A DNA stretch of 64,000 nt, from positions 33,820 to 97,819 of the forward strand of contig NZ_JACSCH020000028.1 of assembly GCF_014451325.2 (NCBI RefSeq). The letters run 5' to 3'. The notes below the pieces were generated by a model that was not told the origin of the DNA, did not search any database, and saw only the letters and a program-made list of their open reading frames with translations. Within the stretch, counting starts at the first letter, position 1; each line of letters begins with the position of its first letter. This document shows, one piece after another, positions 37,492 through 47,334 of the stretch. This DNA is from Streptomyces sp. CB02980. Its GTDB lineage: Bacteria; Actinomycetota; Actinomycetes; Streptomycetales; Streptomycetaceae. The position numbers were made by a program, and so were the translations under genes.

Positions 37492-38781
37492 ATGGACGAG
37501 GACCTGAGCCGCGACCGGCTGCCGGGCGGAGCGGACACGGCGGGCACCCGACCCGCCGCCCTGCGCCCGGGCGGCACTCCGAAGGCCGTCGGGATCGTCT
37601 GGGCGCTGCTCGGCCTCAACACGCTCGGCTCCGCGGGGGCGAAGACCGTCGTCGCGATCCCCCGCTCCCTCATCCAGATGGCCACCATGGGTGCGCTGGT
37701 CGCGGCGTTCGCGCTGGCTCTGGCGCTCAATCCGCGGCTGCGCGTCCGGCCCAGCGCCTTCGTGTTCCTGCTCACGCTGCTGCTCGTGCCGAGCGTGATC
37801 GCCAGCGTGCAGCTGGAGGTCGGGTTCGGCGCGCTGTTCCGCTGTGCCCGGCTGGCTCTCTTCGTCGGCACGTTGTGGCTGCTCAGCCGCTGGTGGGACG
37901 GCAGCCTGACCTTCGTCCGGTACCACATCCGGATGTACTTCGCGGTCCTCGTCCTGGTGGCCGCGGGCCTGGCCGTCTCCCCCGCCACGGCCATGCCCGA
38001 GTACTACGGCGGGCGTCTGGTCGGCGCGTTGTGGCCGCTCACCCCGCCACAGATCGGGCAGTACGCCGCGGTGGTCATCGGGCTCGCCGTGCTGCTCCTG
38101 CTCGGCCGCCGGACCACCGGGGCCGGGGCCGCGGTGGTCATCGTGCCGTCCCTCGTCCTGCTCGCGATGACCCACACCCGGACGGCCACGCTCGGCCTGC
38201 TCATCGGTCTTGTGCTCGCGATCGGCTCGCTCGTCCTGACGAGCGGCGCCGCCCGCCGGTTCTTCGCCTGGGCGGTGCTGTGCGCCACGGTGGCCGCGGT
38301 GGTGTTCAGCTCCGCGCTGCGGGCGTGGTTCCTGCGTGGCCAGAGCCAGGAGAACTTCGCCAACCTGACCGGGCGGGCCAAGGTCTGGGACGCGCTTCTC
38401 TCGGCGCCCCGGACGACCGGGGAGAAGGTGTTCGGCACGGGCCTGGGCGACAAGTCGTTCGACGGGCTGCCGATCGACAACAGCTGGCTGGCCGTCTACG
38501 ACGAGCAGGGGCTGGTCGGCGTCACCCTCGTGGCGGCGATCGTCATCGTGCTCGGCGGTGTCGCGTTGCTGCGGCCGCCGTCGCTGCCGAGGGCCTGCGC
38601 GATCTTCCTGATCGGCTACTGCGGGATCTCGTCGTACACCGAGGTGGGCCTCGGCGACGCCTCGGCGTATCTGCTCCATCTGGCCCTGGCCGCCTCGCTC
38701 CTCGCGGTCCCCGCCCCGGCCACGCCCCTCCCGACGCACGACATCCACCGACGACGTATCCCGCTCTGGGCCAGGAGGTGA
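37492..38781 (+). CDS. O-antigen ligase/polymerase-like membrane protein (Wzy candidate)
   Basis: 429 aa from ATG (an in-frame GTG is at 37483). About 10-12 hydrophobic segments. A long loop after residue 275 contains RGQSQENFANLTGRAKVWDA, resembling the periplasmic region of Wzy/WaaL proteins, and IDNSWLAVYDEQGLVG, the usual end of the loop. It would polymerise flipped repeat units on the outer face of the membrane, partnered by the two Wzz-like proteins. Confidence 0.85.
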   Translation: MDEDLSRDRLPGGADTAGTRPAALRPGGTPKAVGIVWALLGLNTLGSAGAKTVVAIPRSLIQMATMGALVAAFALALALNPRLRVRPSAFVFLLTLLLVPSVIASVQLEVGFGALFRCARLALFVGTLWLLSRWWDGSLTFVRYHIRMYFAVLVLVAAGLAVSPATAMPEYYGGRLVGALWPLTPPQIGQYAAVVIGLAVLLLLGRRTTGAGAAVVIVPSLVLLAMTHTRTATLGLLIGLVLAIGSLVLTSGAARRFFAWAVLCATVAAVVFSSALRAWFLRGQSQENFANLTGRAKVWDALLSAPRTTGEKVFGTGLGDKSFDGLPIDNSWLAVYDEQGLVGVTLVAAIVIVLGGVALLRPPSLPRACAIFLIGYCGISSYTEVGLGDASAYLLHLALAASLLAVPAPATPLPTHDIHRRRIPLWARR

Positions 38782-38788
38782 CCTGAAC

Positions 38789-40069
38789 ATGCATGTCCTT
38801 GTGGTCCACAACCGCTACTCCTCGACACAGCCGAGCGGGGAGAACAGGGTCGTCGACGAAGAGGTGGGGCTGCTGCGCGCGGCCGGCCACCGGGTCGACC
38901 TGTTCGAGCGGCGCAGTGACGACATCGCCGCCCGCTCCCTGCTGGGCAAGGTCGCGGTGCCGCTGCTCGTGCCGTGGAACCCGTCGGCCCGCGCCGAGCT
39001 CACCGCCCGGCTCCGTGCCGACCGGCCGGACGTGGTGCACGTCCACAACGTGTTCCCGCTCCTGTCGCCCTCGGTGCTCGCCGCCTGCGCGGACGCCGGT
39101 GTGCCCGTCGTCGCCACGCTGCACAACTACACCCAGGTCTGCCCGCCCGGCACGCTGCACCGGGACGGCCGGCAGTGCACCGAGTGCGTCGGGCCGGCAC
39201 TGCCGCTGCCCGCCGTCCGGCACGGCTGCTACCGGAACTCCCGGCTGGCGACGGTGCCGCTCGCGGTCAGTCTGTCCGTCAACCGGCGGCGGTGGTGGTC
39301 CGGCGTGGAGCGGTTCTTCTGCATCTCCGCGGCGCAGCGCGACGTCCTGGTGCGGTCCGGCATGCCGGCCGAGCGGCTCGCGGTGAAGCACAACTTCGTG
39401 CCCGACCCGGGCACCGTACGGACGCGCCCCGGCGAGCAGCTGCTCTTCCTCGGCCGGCTCGCGGAGGCCAAGGGCATACGGCTGCTCATGGCGGCGTGGG
39501 ACGAGATCGCCGCCGGCGGCGGTGTGGGCGTGCCGCTCGTGATCGCCGGGGCGGGGCCGCTGGAGCCCGAGGTGACCGCCTGGGCGGCGGGCCGAGACGA
39601 CGTCCGGTACACCGGCCTGTGGGACCCGGCGGAGTGCCGCCGCGCCCTCGCGCGGTCGGTGGCCGTGGTGGCTCCGTCGCTGGCCATGGAGACCTTCGGC
39701 CTGGTGGTCGCGGAGGCGATGGCGGCGGGGGTCCCGGCCGTCGCCGCCGCGCACGGGGCCTTCGTCGAACTCGTCGAGGACGGGGTGACCGGCCTGCTGC
39801 ACGCGCCGGGCGATCCCTCCTCGCTCGCGGACCGCCTCCGCCGGATCACGGCGGAGCCGGACCGCAACCGGGAGATGGGCGAGGCGGCCCGGCGCCGTTA
39901 CGAGAAGGGGTTCAGCCCCTCCGTGGGGCTGGAGCGCCTCCTGGAGGAGTACCGCACCGCGATCGCGGTGCGGCCGGGCGGCGGGAACAGCGCGCCGCCG
40001 GTAGGGAACGAAGAAGCCGGCTCGTCGCGGGGCACCCGCGCGAGCGGAGATGGGGGGCAGGAGAAATGA
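38789..40069 (+). CDS. Glycosyltransferase family 4
   Basis: 426 aa, ATG behind AGGAGG. N-terminal acceptor domain with HNRYSSTQPSGENRVVDEE and HNVFPLLSPS; a cysteine pair in QVCPPGTLHRDGRQCTEC. The C-terminal donor domain has FLGRLAEAKGIRLL, AGAGPLEPE, and a catalytic-type E-x7-E segment in MAMETFGLVVAEAMAAG-like sequence. Cytoplasmic sugar transfer. It overlaps the methyltransferase start (ATGA). Confidence 0.9.
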   Translation: MHVLVVHNRYSSTQPSGENRVVDEEVGLLRAAGHRVDLFERRSDDIAARSLLGKVAVPLLVPWNPSARAELTARLRADRPDVVHVHNVFPLLSPSVLAACADAGVPVVATLHNYTQVCPPGTLHRDGRQCTECVGPALPLPAVRHGCYRNSRLATVPLAVSLSVNRRRWWSGVERFFCISAAQRDVLVRSGMPAERLAVKHNFVPDPGTVRTRPGEQLLFLGRLAEAKGIRLLMAAWDEIAAGGGVGVPLVIAGAGPLEPEVTAWAAGRDDVRYTGLWDPAECRRALARSVAVVAPSLAMETFGLVVAEAMAAGVPAVAAAHGAFVELVEDGVTGLLHAPGDPSSLADRLRRITAEPDRNREMGEAARRRYEKGFSPSVGLERLLEEYRTAIAVRPGGGNSAPPVGNEEAGSSRGTRASGDGGQEK

Positions 40070-41301
40070 CACGATGCCGACTCTGCGGTTCGGCGGCGCT
40101 GGCCAGCGTCGTCGATCTGGGGGCGACTCCGCCGTGCGAGAGCTTTCTCGCCGCGGACCGACTGGACCAGCCCGAGCCCGCGTACCCGCTGCACCTGCGG
40201 GTCTGCACCGACTGCTGGCTCGCACAGATCCCGCCGCTGATCACGCCGGAGGAGACGTTCCAGGAGTACGCGTACTTCTCCTCGTACTCGACCTCCTGGG
40301 TGGAGCACGCGCGCACGTTCGTCGCCGACGCCCTGCGGCGGGTCGGGCTCGGCCCCGACGCCTTCGTGGTCGAGGTCGCGAGCAATGACGGATACCTGCT
40401 GAAGCACGTGGTGGACCGGGGGATCCGCTGCCTCGGCGTCGAGCCGTCGGTGAACGTCGGTGCCGCGGCGCGGGACGCGGGTGTGCCCACGCTCACGGAG
40501 TTCCTGTCCCCGGAGACCGGCTCGGCCGTCCGCGCCGAGCACGGCCCGGCGGACCTGGTCGTGGCCAACAACGTGTACGCGCACATCCCCGACGTGGTCG
40601 GCTTCACCCAGGGGCTGCGCGCCCTGGTCGCGGACGACGGCTGGGTCTCCATCGAGGTGCAGCACCTGCTGACCCTGATCGAGGAGAACCAGTACGACAC
40701 GATCTACCACGAGCACTTCCAGTACTACACGGTCGCTTCCGCCGCCCGGGCGCTCGCGAGCGGCGGGCTGACGCTCGTGGACGTCGAGCTGCTGCCCACG
40801 CACGGCGGTTCCATCCGGCTGTGGGCGCGGCCGTCCGAGGTCGCCGGCGAGCCGAGCCGCCGGGTGGCCGACGTCCTCGACCGGGAGAAGGCCGCCGGGC
40901 TCCAGGAGCTGTCCGGGTACGCGGAGTTCTCCGCCCGGGTGGCCAAGGTGCGCCGGGACCTCCTGCGGTTCCTCATCGACGTCGCCGAGCGCGGCGAGAC
41001 GGTCGTCGGGTACGGCGCCCCGGGCAAGGGCAACACGCTGCTCAACCACTGCGGCATCCGGCCCGACCTGCTCGCCTACACGGTCGACCGCAACCCCTAC
41101 AAGCACGGCCGGTTCACGCCGGGCACCCGCATCCCGATCCTGCCGCCCGAGCGGATAGCCGCCGACCGGCCGGACTACGTCCTCGTCCTCCCGTGGAACC
41201 TGCGGGACGAGCTGGTCGAGCAGCTGTCCTTCGTGCACGAGTGGGGCGGCCGGCTGGTCTTCCCCATCCCGGAACTGAGCATTGTCGAGGTCAAGCCATG
41301 A
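40066..41301 (+). CDS. NDP-sugar C-methyltransferase (TylC3-like, SAM-dependent)
   Basis: 411 aa. The N-terminal zinc site is Cys4/Cys7 (CRLCG) and CTDC near 49-52. The SAM domain has VEVASNDGYLLKHV (about 105-118) and the substrate helix region EENQYDTIYHEHFQYY. The C-terminal Rossmann-like domain has GYGAPGKGNTLLNHCGI. This three-part layout is typical of NDP-4-ketohexose 3-C-methyltransferases, which make branched sugars. Sits between a GT and a cytidylyltransferase-like gene with 4-nt overlaps on both sides. Confidence 0.9.
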   Translation: MTRCRLCGSAALASVVDLGATPPCESFLAADRLDQPEPAYPLHLRVCTDCWLAQIPPLITPEETFQEYAYFSSYSTSWVEHARTFVADALRRVGLGPDAFVVEVASNDGYLLKHVVDRGIRCLGVEPSVNVGAAARDAGVPTLTEFLSPETGSAVRAEHGPADLVVANNVYAHIPDVVGFTQGLRALVADDGWVSIEVQHLLTLIEENQYDTIYHEHFQYYTVASAARALASGGLTLVDVELLPTHGGSIRLWARPSEVAGEPSRRVADVLDREKAAGLQELSGYAEFSARVAKVRRDLLRFLIDVAERGETVVGYGAPGKGNTLLNHCGIRPDLLAYTVDRNPYKHGRFTPGTRIPILPPERIAADRPDYVLVLPWNLRDELVEQLSFVHEWGGRLVFPIPELSIVEVKP

Positions 41302-42107
41302 AGGTCGTACTGTTCTGCGGCGGTTATGGGCTGCGTATGCGCAGCGGAGCCTCCGACGACATCCCCAAGCCGATGGCGATGGTCGGCCCCCGCCCGCTGA
41401 TCTGGCACGTCATGCGCTACTACGCGTCCTTCGGGCACACGGAGTTCATCCTGTGCCTCGGGTACGGGGCGCACCACATCAAGGACTTCTTCCTCAACTA
41501 CGAGGAGACCACCTCCAACGACTTCGTGCTGCGGGGCGGGAAGACCGAGCTGCTCTCCACCGACATCGCCGACTGGACGATCACGTTCGCGCAGACCGGC
41601 ATCGAGTCGCCGATCGGGGAGCGGCTGCGCCGGGTGCGGCACCACCTGGACGGCGACGAGATGTTCCTCGCCAACTACGCCGACGTGCTCACCGACGCCC
41701 CGCTGCCGGAGATGATCGACCGGTTCTCCCGGCGCGACGCCGGCGCGTCGATGATGGTGGTGCCGCCGCAGTCCTCGTTCCACTGCGTGGACCTGGGTGA
41801 GGACGGTCTGGTGGGGGGCATCACGGCGGTGAGCGACATGCCGCTGTGGGAGAACGGCGGCTACTTCGTGCTCCGCCAGGAGGTCTTCGACCACATACCG
41901 GAGAACGGTGACCTGGTCGCCGACGGCTGTGCCCAACTGGCCAAGCGCGGGCGGCTGGTGGCGTACCAGCACCGCGGCTTCTGGAAGCCGACCGACACTG
42001 TGAAGGAGCGGGCCGCGCTCGACGCCGCCTACACCCGCGGCGACCGTCCGTGGGCCGTGTGGGAGCGGGACGGCGCGAGCACGAGCGCGTCGGTGGGGTC
42101 CGCGTGA
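41298..42107 (+). CDS. Sugar-1-phosphate nucleotidyltransferase, glucose-1-phosphate cytidylyltransferase-like
   Basis: 269 aa. The N-terminal nucleotide-binding motif reads FCGGYGLRMR, then PKPMAMVG, followed by the ICCGY-like segment LCLGYGAHHIKDFFLNYE and NYADVLTDAPLPEM. It resembles RfbF more than RfbA. It would activate a hexose-1-phosphate, probably with CTP, feeding the adjacent methyltransferase, epimerase and 3,5-epimerase. Overlaps both neighbours (ATGA, GTGA). Nucleotide choice is not proven. Confidence 0.85.
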   Translation: MKVVLFCGGYGLRMRSGASDDIPKPMAMVGPRPLIWHVMRYYASFGHTEFILCLGYGAHHIKDFFLNYEETTSNDFVLRGGKTELLSTDIADWTITFAQTGIESPIGERLRRVRHHLDGDEMFLANYADVLTDAPLPEMIDRFSRRDAGASMMVVPPQSSFHCVDLGEDGLVGGITAVSDMPLWENGGYFVLRQEVFDHIPENGDLVADGCAQLAKRGRLVAYQHRGFWKPTDTVKERAALDAAYTRGDRPWAVWERDGASTSASVGSA

Positions 42108-42751
42108 TCCGCCTCGGCTCCGGGCGCCTCGACCGGATCGTCGCGGTGGGGGCGCACTGCGACGACATCGCCATCGGCGCCGGCGGCACGCTCCTCACCA
42201 TGTGCCTCGCGCGGCCGGGCACCCGGGTCGACGCGCTGGTGCTCTCCGGCGGCGGCAGCGAGCGCGAGGAGGAGGAGCGGGCCGCGCTCGCCGCCTTCTG
42301 CCCGGGGGCCGACCTGCGGCTGACCGTGCTCAAGCTGCCGGACGGCCGGCTGCCCGCGCACTGGGAGGAGGCCAAGTCCGCGGTCGAGGAGCTGCGCGCC
42401 CGGACCGAGCCCGACGTGGTCCTCGCGCCGCGTACCGATGACGCGCACCAGGACCATCGCGGTCTGGCGCGGCTGCTTCCCACCGCGTTCCGCGACCATC
42501 TCGTGCTCGGCTACGAGATCGTCAAGTGGGACGGCGACCTCGGCCGTCCGGCGGCGTACCAGCCGCTGTCGCCGGAGGTCGCGGAACAGAAGGTGCGGCT
42601 GTTGCAGGAGCACTACCCCTCGCAACGGCACCGCCCCTGGTACGACCGGGAGGCCTTCCTCGGCCTTGCCCGGATCCGCGGTATCGAATGCCACGCGCGG
42701 TACGCCGAGGCGTTCGCGGTCACCAAACTCACTCTCGATCTGGGGGAATGA
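42104..42751 (+). CDS. PIG-L/LmbE-family deacetylase
   Basis: 215 aa from a GTG overlapping the previous stop. The zinc motif AHCDD (17-21) is followed by GAGGTLL; DDAHQDHRG (about 107-115) supplies the third zinc histidine. PIG-L enzymes remove N-acetyl groups from amino sugars such as GlcNAc-inositol or GlcNAc-PI. Inside this cassette it probably deacetylates an amino-sugar residue or its nucleotide form. The typical AHPDD is AHCDD here. Confidence 0.9.
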   Translation: MIRLGSGRLDRIVAVGAHCDDIAIGAGGTLLTMCLARPGTRVDALVLSGGGSEREEEERAALAAFCPGADLRLTVLKLPDGRLPAHWEEAKSAVEELRARTEPDVVLAPRTDDAHQDHRGLARLLPTAFRDHLVLGYEIVKWDGDLGRPAAYQPLSPEVAEQKVRLLQEHYPSQRHRPWYDREAFLGLARIRGIECHARYAEAFAVTKLTLDLGE

Positions 42752-42754
42752 ACC

Positions 42755-43780
42755 TTGCGCGTACTGCTGACCGGACACCAGGGCTACCTGGGCACCGTGA
42801 TGGCCCCGGTCCTCACGGCCGCCGGGCACGAGGTCGTCGGTCTCGACTCCGGCCTGTTCGCGGACTGCGTGCTCGGCCCGTCGCCCGCGGACCCGTCCGG
42901 GCACCGGGTGGACCTGCGCGACGTCACGGCCGAGCACGTGGCCGGGGTGGACGCCGTGATCCATCTGGCCGCGCTCTCCAACGACCCGCTGGGCTCGCTG
43001 GCGCCGGACCTCACCTACGACATCAACCACCACGCCTCCGTACGGCTCGCCCGGCTGGCCAAGGACGCCGGGGTACGGCGTTTCCTGTACGCGTCCACCT
43101 GCTCGGTCTACGGCGCCGCGGGCGGTGACGAACTGGTGTCGGAGGAAGCCCCGTTGCGCCCGGTGACGCCGTACGCGGAGTCCAAGGTGCGGGTGGAGGA
43201 CGACCTGCACGCGCTCGCCGACGGCGACTTCAGCCCGGTGTACATGCGCAACGCCACGGCGTTCGGCTTCTCGCCGCGGTTGCGCGCCGACATCGTGCTG
43301 AACAACCTGGTGGGCCACGCGCTGCTGTCCGGCGAGGTCCTCGTGATGTCCGACGGCACGCCGTGGCGTCCGCTGGTGCACGCCGCCGACATCGCACGGG
43401 CCTTCGCCGCCGCGCTGACCGCACCGCGCGAAGCGGTGCACGACCGGGCGTTCAACATCGGCAGCGAGACCAACAACGTCACGGTCGCCGAGATCGCCGA
43501 GCAGGTCGCCGAGGCGGTGTCCGGCTCGAAGGTGGTGATCACCGGGGAGACCGGTGCCGATCCGCGGTCGTACCGGGTGGACTTCTCCCGGTTCCGGGCC
43601 GCGCTGCCCGGCTTCGACTGCGAGTGGACGGTGAAGCGCGGCGCGCTCGAACTCGCCGACGCCTACCGGGATTTCGGTCTGACCCGGGAGGACTTCGAGC
43701 GTCGCTTCACCCGGCTCGCCGTGCTGCGTGCGGCGTCCGGGAACGGCGCCGTCGACGACACCCTGCGGTGGCGCCGATGA
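42755..43780 (+). CDS. NAD-dependent sugar epimerase/dehydratase (extended SDR)
   Basis: 341 aa, TTG start behind GGGGGA. Extended-SDR signatures: TGHQGYLG (6-13), HLAALSND, STCSVYG with the catalytic Ser/Thr, and YAESK with Tyr-x3-Lys near 144-148. C-terminal RPLVHAADIARA and FNIGSETNNVTV. It likely epimerises, dehydrates or reduces the nucleotide sugar made by the neighbouring nucleotidyltransferase. Overlaps the DUF4910 gene (ATGA). Confidence 0.9.
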   Translation: MRVLLTGHQGYLGTVMAPVLTAAGHEVVGLDSGLFADCVLGPSPADPSGHRVDLRDVTAEHVAGVDAVIHLAALSNDPLGSLAPDLTYDINHHASVRLARLAKDAGVRRFLYASTCSVYGAAGGDELVSEEAPLRPVTPYAESKVRVEDDLHALADGDFSPVYMRNATAFGFSPRLRADIVLNNLVGHALLSGEVLVMSDGTPWRPLVHAADIARAFAAALTAPREAVHDRAFNIGSETNNVTVAEIAEQVAEAVSGSKVVITGETGADPRSYRVDFSRFRAALPGFDCEWTVKRGALELADAYRDFGLTREDFERRFTRLAVLRAASGNGAVDDTLRWRR

Positions 43781-45075
43781 CCGCGGCCGGCGAGGAGCCG
43801 ACGACCTCGGCCGGCGAGCGGATGCACGCGCTGGTGGAGCGGCTGTACCCGCTCTGCCGGAGCATCACCGGCGACGGGGTGCGCGCCACCCTGGACATCG
43901 TCGGCGAGTACGTTCCGCTGGAGGTGCACGAGGTGCCGACCGGGACGCAGGTGCTCGACTGGACGGTGCCGCAGGAGTGGAACATCCGGGACGCGTACAT
44001 CGCCGACTCCGCCGGCCGTCGCGTCGTCGACTTCGCCGCGTCCAGCCTGCACGTGCTCGGCTACAGCGTGCCGGTGTCGCGGACCATGCCGCTGGCCGAG
44101 CTGCGGGAACACCTGCACACCCTGCCGGACCACCCGACGTGGGTGCCGTACCGCACCAGCTACTACACACCGGAATGGGGGTTCTGCCTGGCCCAGGAGA
44201 CCTTGGACGCGCTGCCGGACGGCGAGTACGAGGTGCGCGTCGACTCCACGCTCGCGGACGGCCACCTCACCTACGCCGAGCACGTGGTCCCCGGGCAGGT
44301 CGCCGACGAGGTGATCGTCTCCTGCCACGTCTGCCACCCGTCGCTGGCCAACGACAACCTGGCCGGGATCGCGGTGGCGACGTTCCTGGCCAGGGCGCTG
44401 GCCGAGGAGACGCCGTACTACACCTACCGGTTCATCTACGCGCCGGGCACCATCGGGGCGATCACCTGGCTGGCGCGCAACGCGGAGCGGATCGAGAAGG
44501 TCAGGCACGGGCTCGTGCTGGCCTGTGCCGGCGACTCGGGCCGGCTGACGTACAAACGGAGCAGGCGCGGCGACGCGGAGATCGACCGGGTGCTGTCGCA
44601 TGTCCTGGCCGCCTCCGAACGCCCGCACCAGGTCAACGAGTTCACGCCGTACGGCTACGACGAGCGGCAGTACTGCTCGCCCGGCTTCGATCTCGGTGTG
44701 GGATCGCTCAGCCGCACTCCGTACGCCGGGTACCCCGAGTACCACACCTCGGCGGACAACCCGGACTTCGTCTCCCCGGAGGCGATGGAGGACACGCTGG
44801 CCGTCTGCCGCGAGGCGTTCTCCGTGCTCGACCGCAACCGGCGGTACGTCAATCTCAGCCCGTACGGCGAGCCGCAGTTGGGCCGACGCGGGCTGTACGA
44901 CTCGCTCGGCGGCCGCAGCGACGCGAAGCAGGCGCAGATGGCCATGCTGTGGGTGCTCAGCCTGGCCGACGGCGAGCGCGGTCTGCTGGACGTCGCCGAG
45001 CGGTCCGGGCTGCCGTTCGACTCGGTCGCCGGAGCGGCCGACGCCCTGGCCGCCGCCGGACTGATCAAGGCATGA
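43777..45075 (+). CDS. DUF4910/M28-like aminopeptidase-fold protein
   Basis: 432 aa. An M28-like zinc-peptidase fold with candidate ligands in SCHVCHPSLANDNLAG (about 185-200) and EYHTSADNPDF (about 325-335), and a C-terminal winged-helix-like tail (LLDVAERSGLPFDSVAGAADALAAAGLI). It lacks a signal peptide, so it acts in the cytoplasm. Proteins of this type occur in sugar-modification cassettes but their reaction is unknown to me; amide-bond chemistry on an amino sugar is one guess. Confidence 0.8.
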   Translation: MTAAGEEPTTSAGERMHALVERLYPLCRSITGDGVRATLDIVGEYVPLEVHEVPTGTQVLDWTVPQEWNIRDAYIADSAGRRVVDFAASSLHVLGYSVPVSRTMPLAELREHLHTLPDHPTWVPYRTSYYTPEWGFCLAQETLDALPDGEYEVRVDSTLADGHLTYAEHVVPGQVADEVIVSCHVCHPSLANDNLAGIAVATFLARALAEETPYYTYRFIYAPGTIGAITWLARNAERIEKVRHGLVLACAGDSGRLTYKRSRRGDAEIDRVLSHVLAASERPHQVNEFTPYGYDERQYCSPGFDLGVGSLSRTPYAGYPEYHTSADNPDFVSPEAMEDTLAVCREAFSVLDRNRRYVNLSPYGEPQLGRRGLYDSLGGRSDAKQAQMAMLWVLSLADGERGLLDVAERSGLPFDSVAGAADALAAAGLIKA

Positions 45076-45076
45076 C

Positions 45077-46390
45077 GTGACGAGCGCCGAGAGGGAGAAG
45101 ACGACGACGCCCGCGGACCCGGCCGGACCCGCCCGGCCGACCGCGCGGCGTGCCATGGCCGGCCGGCTGTCCTGGGGTCTCGCCGACCAGGCGGCGTCCA
45201 GCGCGACCAACTTCGTGGTGGGCATCTATGTGGCACGCTCGCTCGGGCTGGCCGCGTTCGGCGTGTTCACCTTGGCCTGGGTGACCTTCGGCGTGGTGCT
45301 CGGCGTCTCCCGCGGCCTGGCCACCGACCCGCTCATGGTGCGTTTCAGCGGTGTGCCGGAGGCGTCCTGGCGCGGGGCGGTGGCCCGGTCCTCGGGTACC
45401 GCCCTCGGCGTCGGCGTCTCCATCGGCGCGGTGTGTCTGGCCCTCGGGCTCGGCCTCGGCGGCTCCCTGGGATCCGCCTTCGCCTGCCTCGGCGTCGTCC
45501 TGCCGGGGCTGTTGCTCCAGGACGCCTGGCGGTTCTCGTTCTTCGCCGCGGGCGCCGGGCGCAAGGCGTTCGTCAACGATGTCGTGATGGGCGTCGCGCT
45601 CGTCCCGGCCATGGTCGTGGCGGCCCGCGTGGGCAGCGTGGCCGCCTTCGTGCTCGCCTGGGGGGCGTCCGCCGCGGTGGCCGCGGGATACGGCTACCTC
45701 CAGTCCGGCATCGCGCCCCGGCCGGCCGGGGCGCGTGCGTGGACGCGCGAGCAGCGCGACCTCGGCTACCGGTACCTCGTCGAGAACGTCGGCGTCAGCG
45801 GCGCGGGCCAGCTGCGGGCGTACGGGCTCGGCGCGATCGTCGGCGTCAGCGCGGTCGGGGTGGTCCGGGGCGCCGAGCTCCTGCTCGGTCCGTTCCTCGC
45901 CGTCCTCATGGGCCTGTCGCTGGTGACCGTCGCGGAGGCGGCACGGGTGCTGCGGCAGGCCCCGCACCGCCTGCGCGCGTTCTGCCTGCTGCTCGGCGGC
46001 GGGCAGGCCGCCGCCGCGCTGCTCTGGGGCGCGGCGCTGCTGCTCGTACCGGACCGGCTCGGTGAGCTCGTGCTCGGCGGCGTCTGGCACGCCGCCTCGG
46101 AGCTCATCGTGCCGGCCACGCTCGGCGTCGCGGCCGCGAGCCTCGGCACCGGCGCGGCGGCCGGTCTCCGCGCGCTCGCCGCGGCCCGGCGCAGCCTGCG
46201 CTGCCAGCTGATCGCCTCCACCCTCTACGTCGGCGGCGGGCTCGGCGGCGCGGTCGTCGCCGGCACGGTCGGCTCGGCCTGGGGCGTCGCCGCCGCGACG
46301 CTCGGCAGCTCGGCCGTGTGGTGGCTTGAGCTGCGGTCCGCCCTGCGCGAGCACCACCAGAACCCCCTTCCCGAAGTGAGGACACCATGA
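45077..46390 (+). CDS. Polysaccharide flippase (Wzx/MATE-like)
   Basis: 437 aa, GTG start 1 nt after the previous stop. Roughly 12 membrane segments, starting WGLADQAASSATNFVVGIYVARSLGLAAFG, the usual first helix of oligosaccharide flippases. No soluble domain. It would move the undecaprenyl-linked repeat unit to the outer leaflet before polymerisation. Overlaps the next GT (ATGA). Confidence 0.88.
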   Translation: MTSAEREKTTTPADPAGPARPTARRAMAGRLSWGLADQAASSATNFVVGIYVARSLGLAAFGVFTLAWVTFGVVLGVSRGLATDPLMVRFSGVPEASWRGAVARSSGTALGVGVSIGAVCLALGLGLGGSLGSAFACLGVVLPGLLLQDAWRFSFFAAGAGRKAFVNDVVMGVALVPAMVVAARVGSVAAFVLAWGASAAVAAGYGYLQSGIAPRPAGARAWTREQRDLGYRYLVENVGVSGAGQLRAYGLGAIVGVSAVGVVRGAELLLGPFLAVLMGLSLVTVAEAARVLRQAPHRLRAFCLLLGGGQAAAALLWGAALLLVPDRLGELVLGGVWHAASELIVPATLGVAAASLGTGAAAGLRALAAARRSLRCQLIASTLYVGGGLGGAVVAGTVGSAWGVAAATLGSSAVWWLELRSALREHHQNPLPEVRTP

Positions 46391-47334
46391 CCGCCCCACC
46401 CCGGCTCGGCATCGGCCTGCCCGTGTACAACGGCGAGGAGTACCTCGCCGAGGCGCTCGACGCCCTGCTCGGTCAGACCTACGAGGACTTCGAGCTGGTC
46501 ATCTCCGACAACGCCTCGACCGACGGCACCCAGGACATCTGCCGCACGTACGCGGCACGGGACCCGCGCATCCGGTACATCCGGCTGACCCGGAACATCG
46601 GCGCCGCGCCGAACCACAACTACGTGTTCACCCAGTGCCGCGGCGAGCTGTTCAAGTGGGCCTCGCACGACGACCTGTACGCCCGGGACCTGCTGCGGCG
46701 CTGCGTGGACGCGCTGGACGAACGGCCGGACGTGATCCTGGCCCACGCCGACCAGGCCGTCATCGACGGCGAGGGCCGGGTGAAGGTCCCGTACGAGTAC
46801 ACGCTCGCCACCGACTCGCCGCGCGCGCCGGAGCGCTTCCGCAGCATGCTGTTCGAGCCCGGCGGGGACGACTTCTACGGGGTGATGCGGGCCGACGTGC
46901 TGCGCCGGGTGAAGCCGCACGACAGCTACCACCACGCGGACCGCACGTTCGTCTCCGAGATCGGCCTGCACGGGCCCTTCCACCAGGTGCCGGAGCTGCT
47001 GTACTTCCGCCGGGACCACCCCACCCGCGCCGAACGGGCCAACCCCTCCAAGCGCTCCCGGTGCGTCAACCTGGACCCGCGCCGGGCCGGCCCGCTGCAC
47101 CCGACGCCCCGGCTGCTCGCCGAGTACGTCTGGGGATTCGTCGCGGCGATCCGGCGGGCACCGTTGTCGCCCGCGGACCGGCGCGCCTGCTACGGCCACC
47201 TCGTCTCCTGGGCGGCCAGCCGGACCCGGCCGGGCGCCGGCGAGCGGGTCGAGGACCGCGCCCCGGTCGATCCGGCCCGGCTCACCGTCTCCCTCGACGC
47301 GATCGTGGCCGGCCGGGAAGGCAGGCGGGCATGA
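46387..47334 (+). CDS. Glycosyltransferase family 2
   Basis: 315 aa. GT-A fold: LPVYNGEEYLAEALDALLGQTYEDFE at the N-terminus, SDNASTDGT, and a DxD-like SHDD near 95-98. A typical inverting GT2 that extends the lipid-linked repeat unit. Overlaps neighbours on both sides by 4 nt. Confidence 0.9.
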   Translation: MTAPPRLGIGLPVYNGEEYLAEALDALLGQTYEDFELVISDNASTDGTQDICRTYAARDPRIRYIRLTRNIGAAPNHNYVFTQCRGELFKWASHDDLYARDLLRRCVDALDERPDVILAHADQAVIDGEGRVKVPYEYTLATDSPRAPERFRSMLFEPGGDDFYGVMRADVLRRVKPHDSYHHADRTFVSEIGLHGPFHQVPELLYFRRDHPTRAERANPSKRSRCVNLDPRRAGPLHPTPRLLAEYVWGFVAAIRRAPLSPADRRACYGHLVSWAASRTRPGAGERVEDRAPVDPARLTVSLDAIVAGREGRRA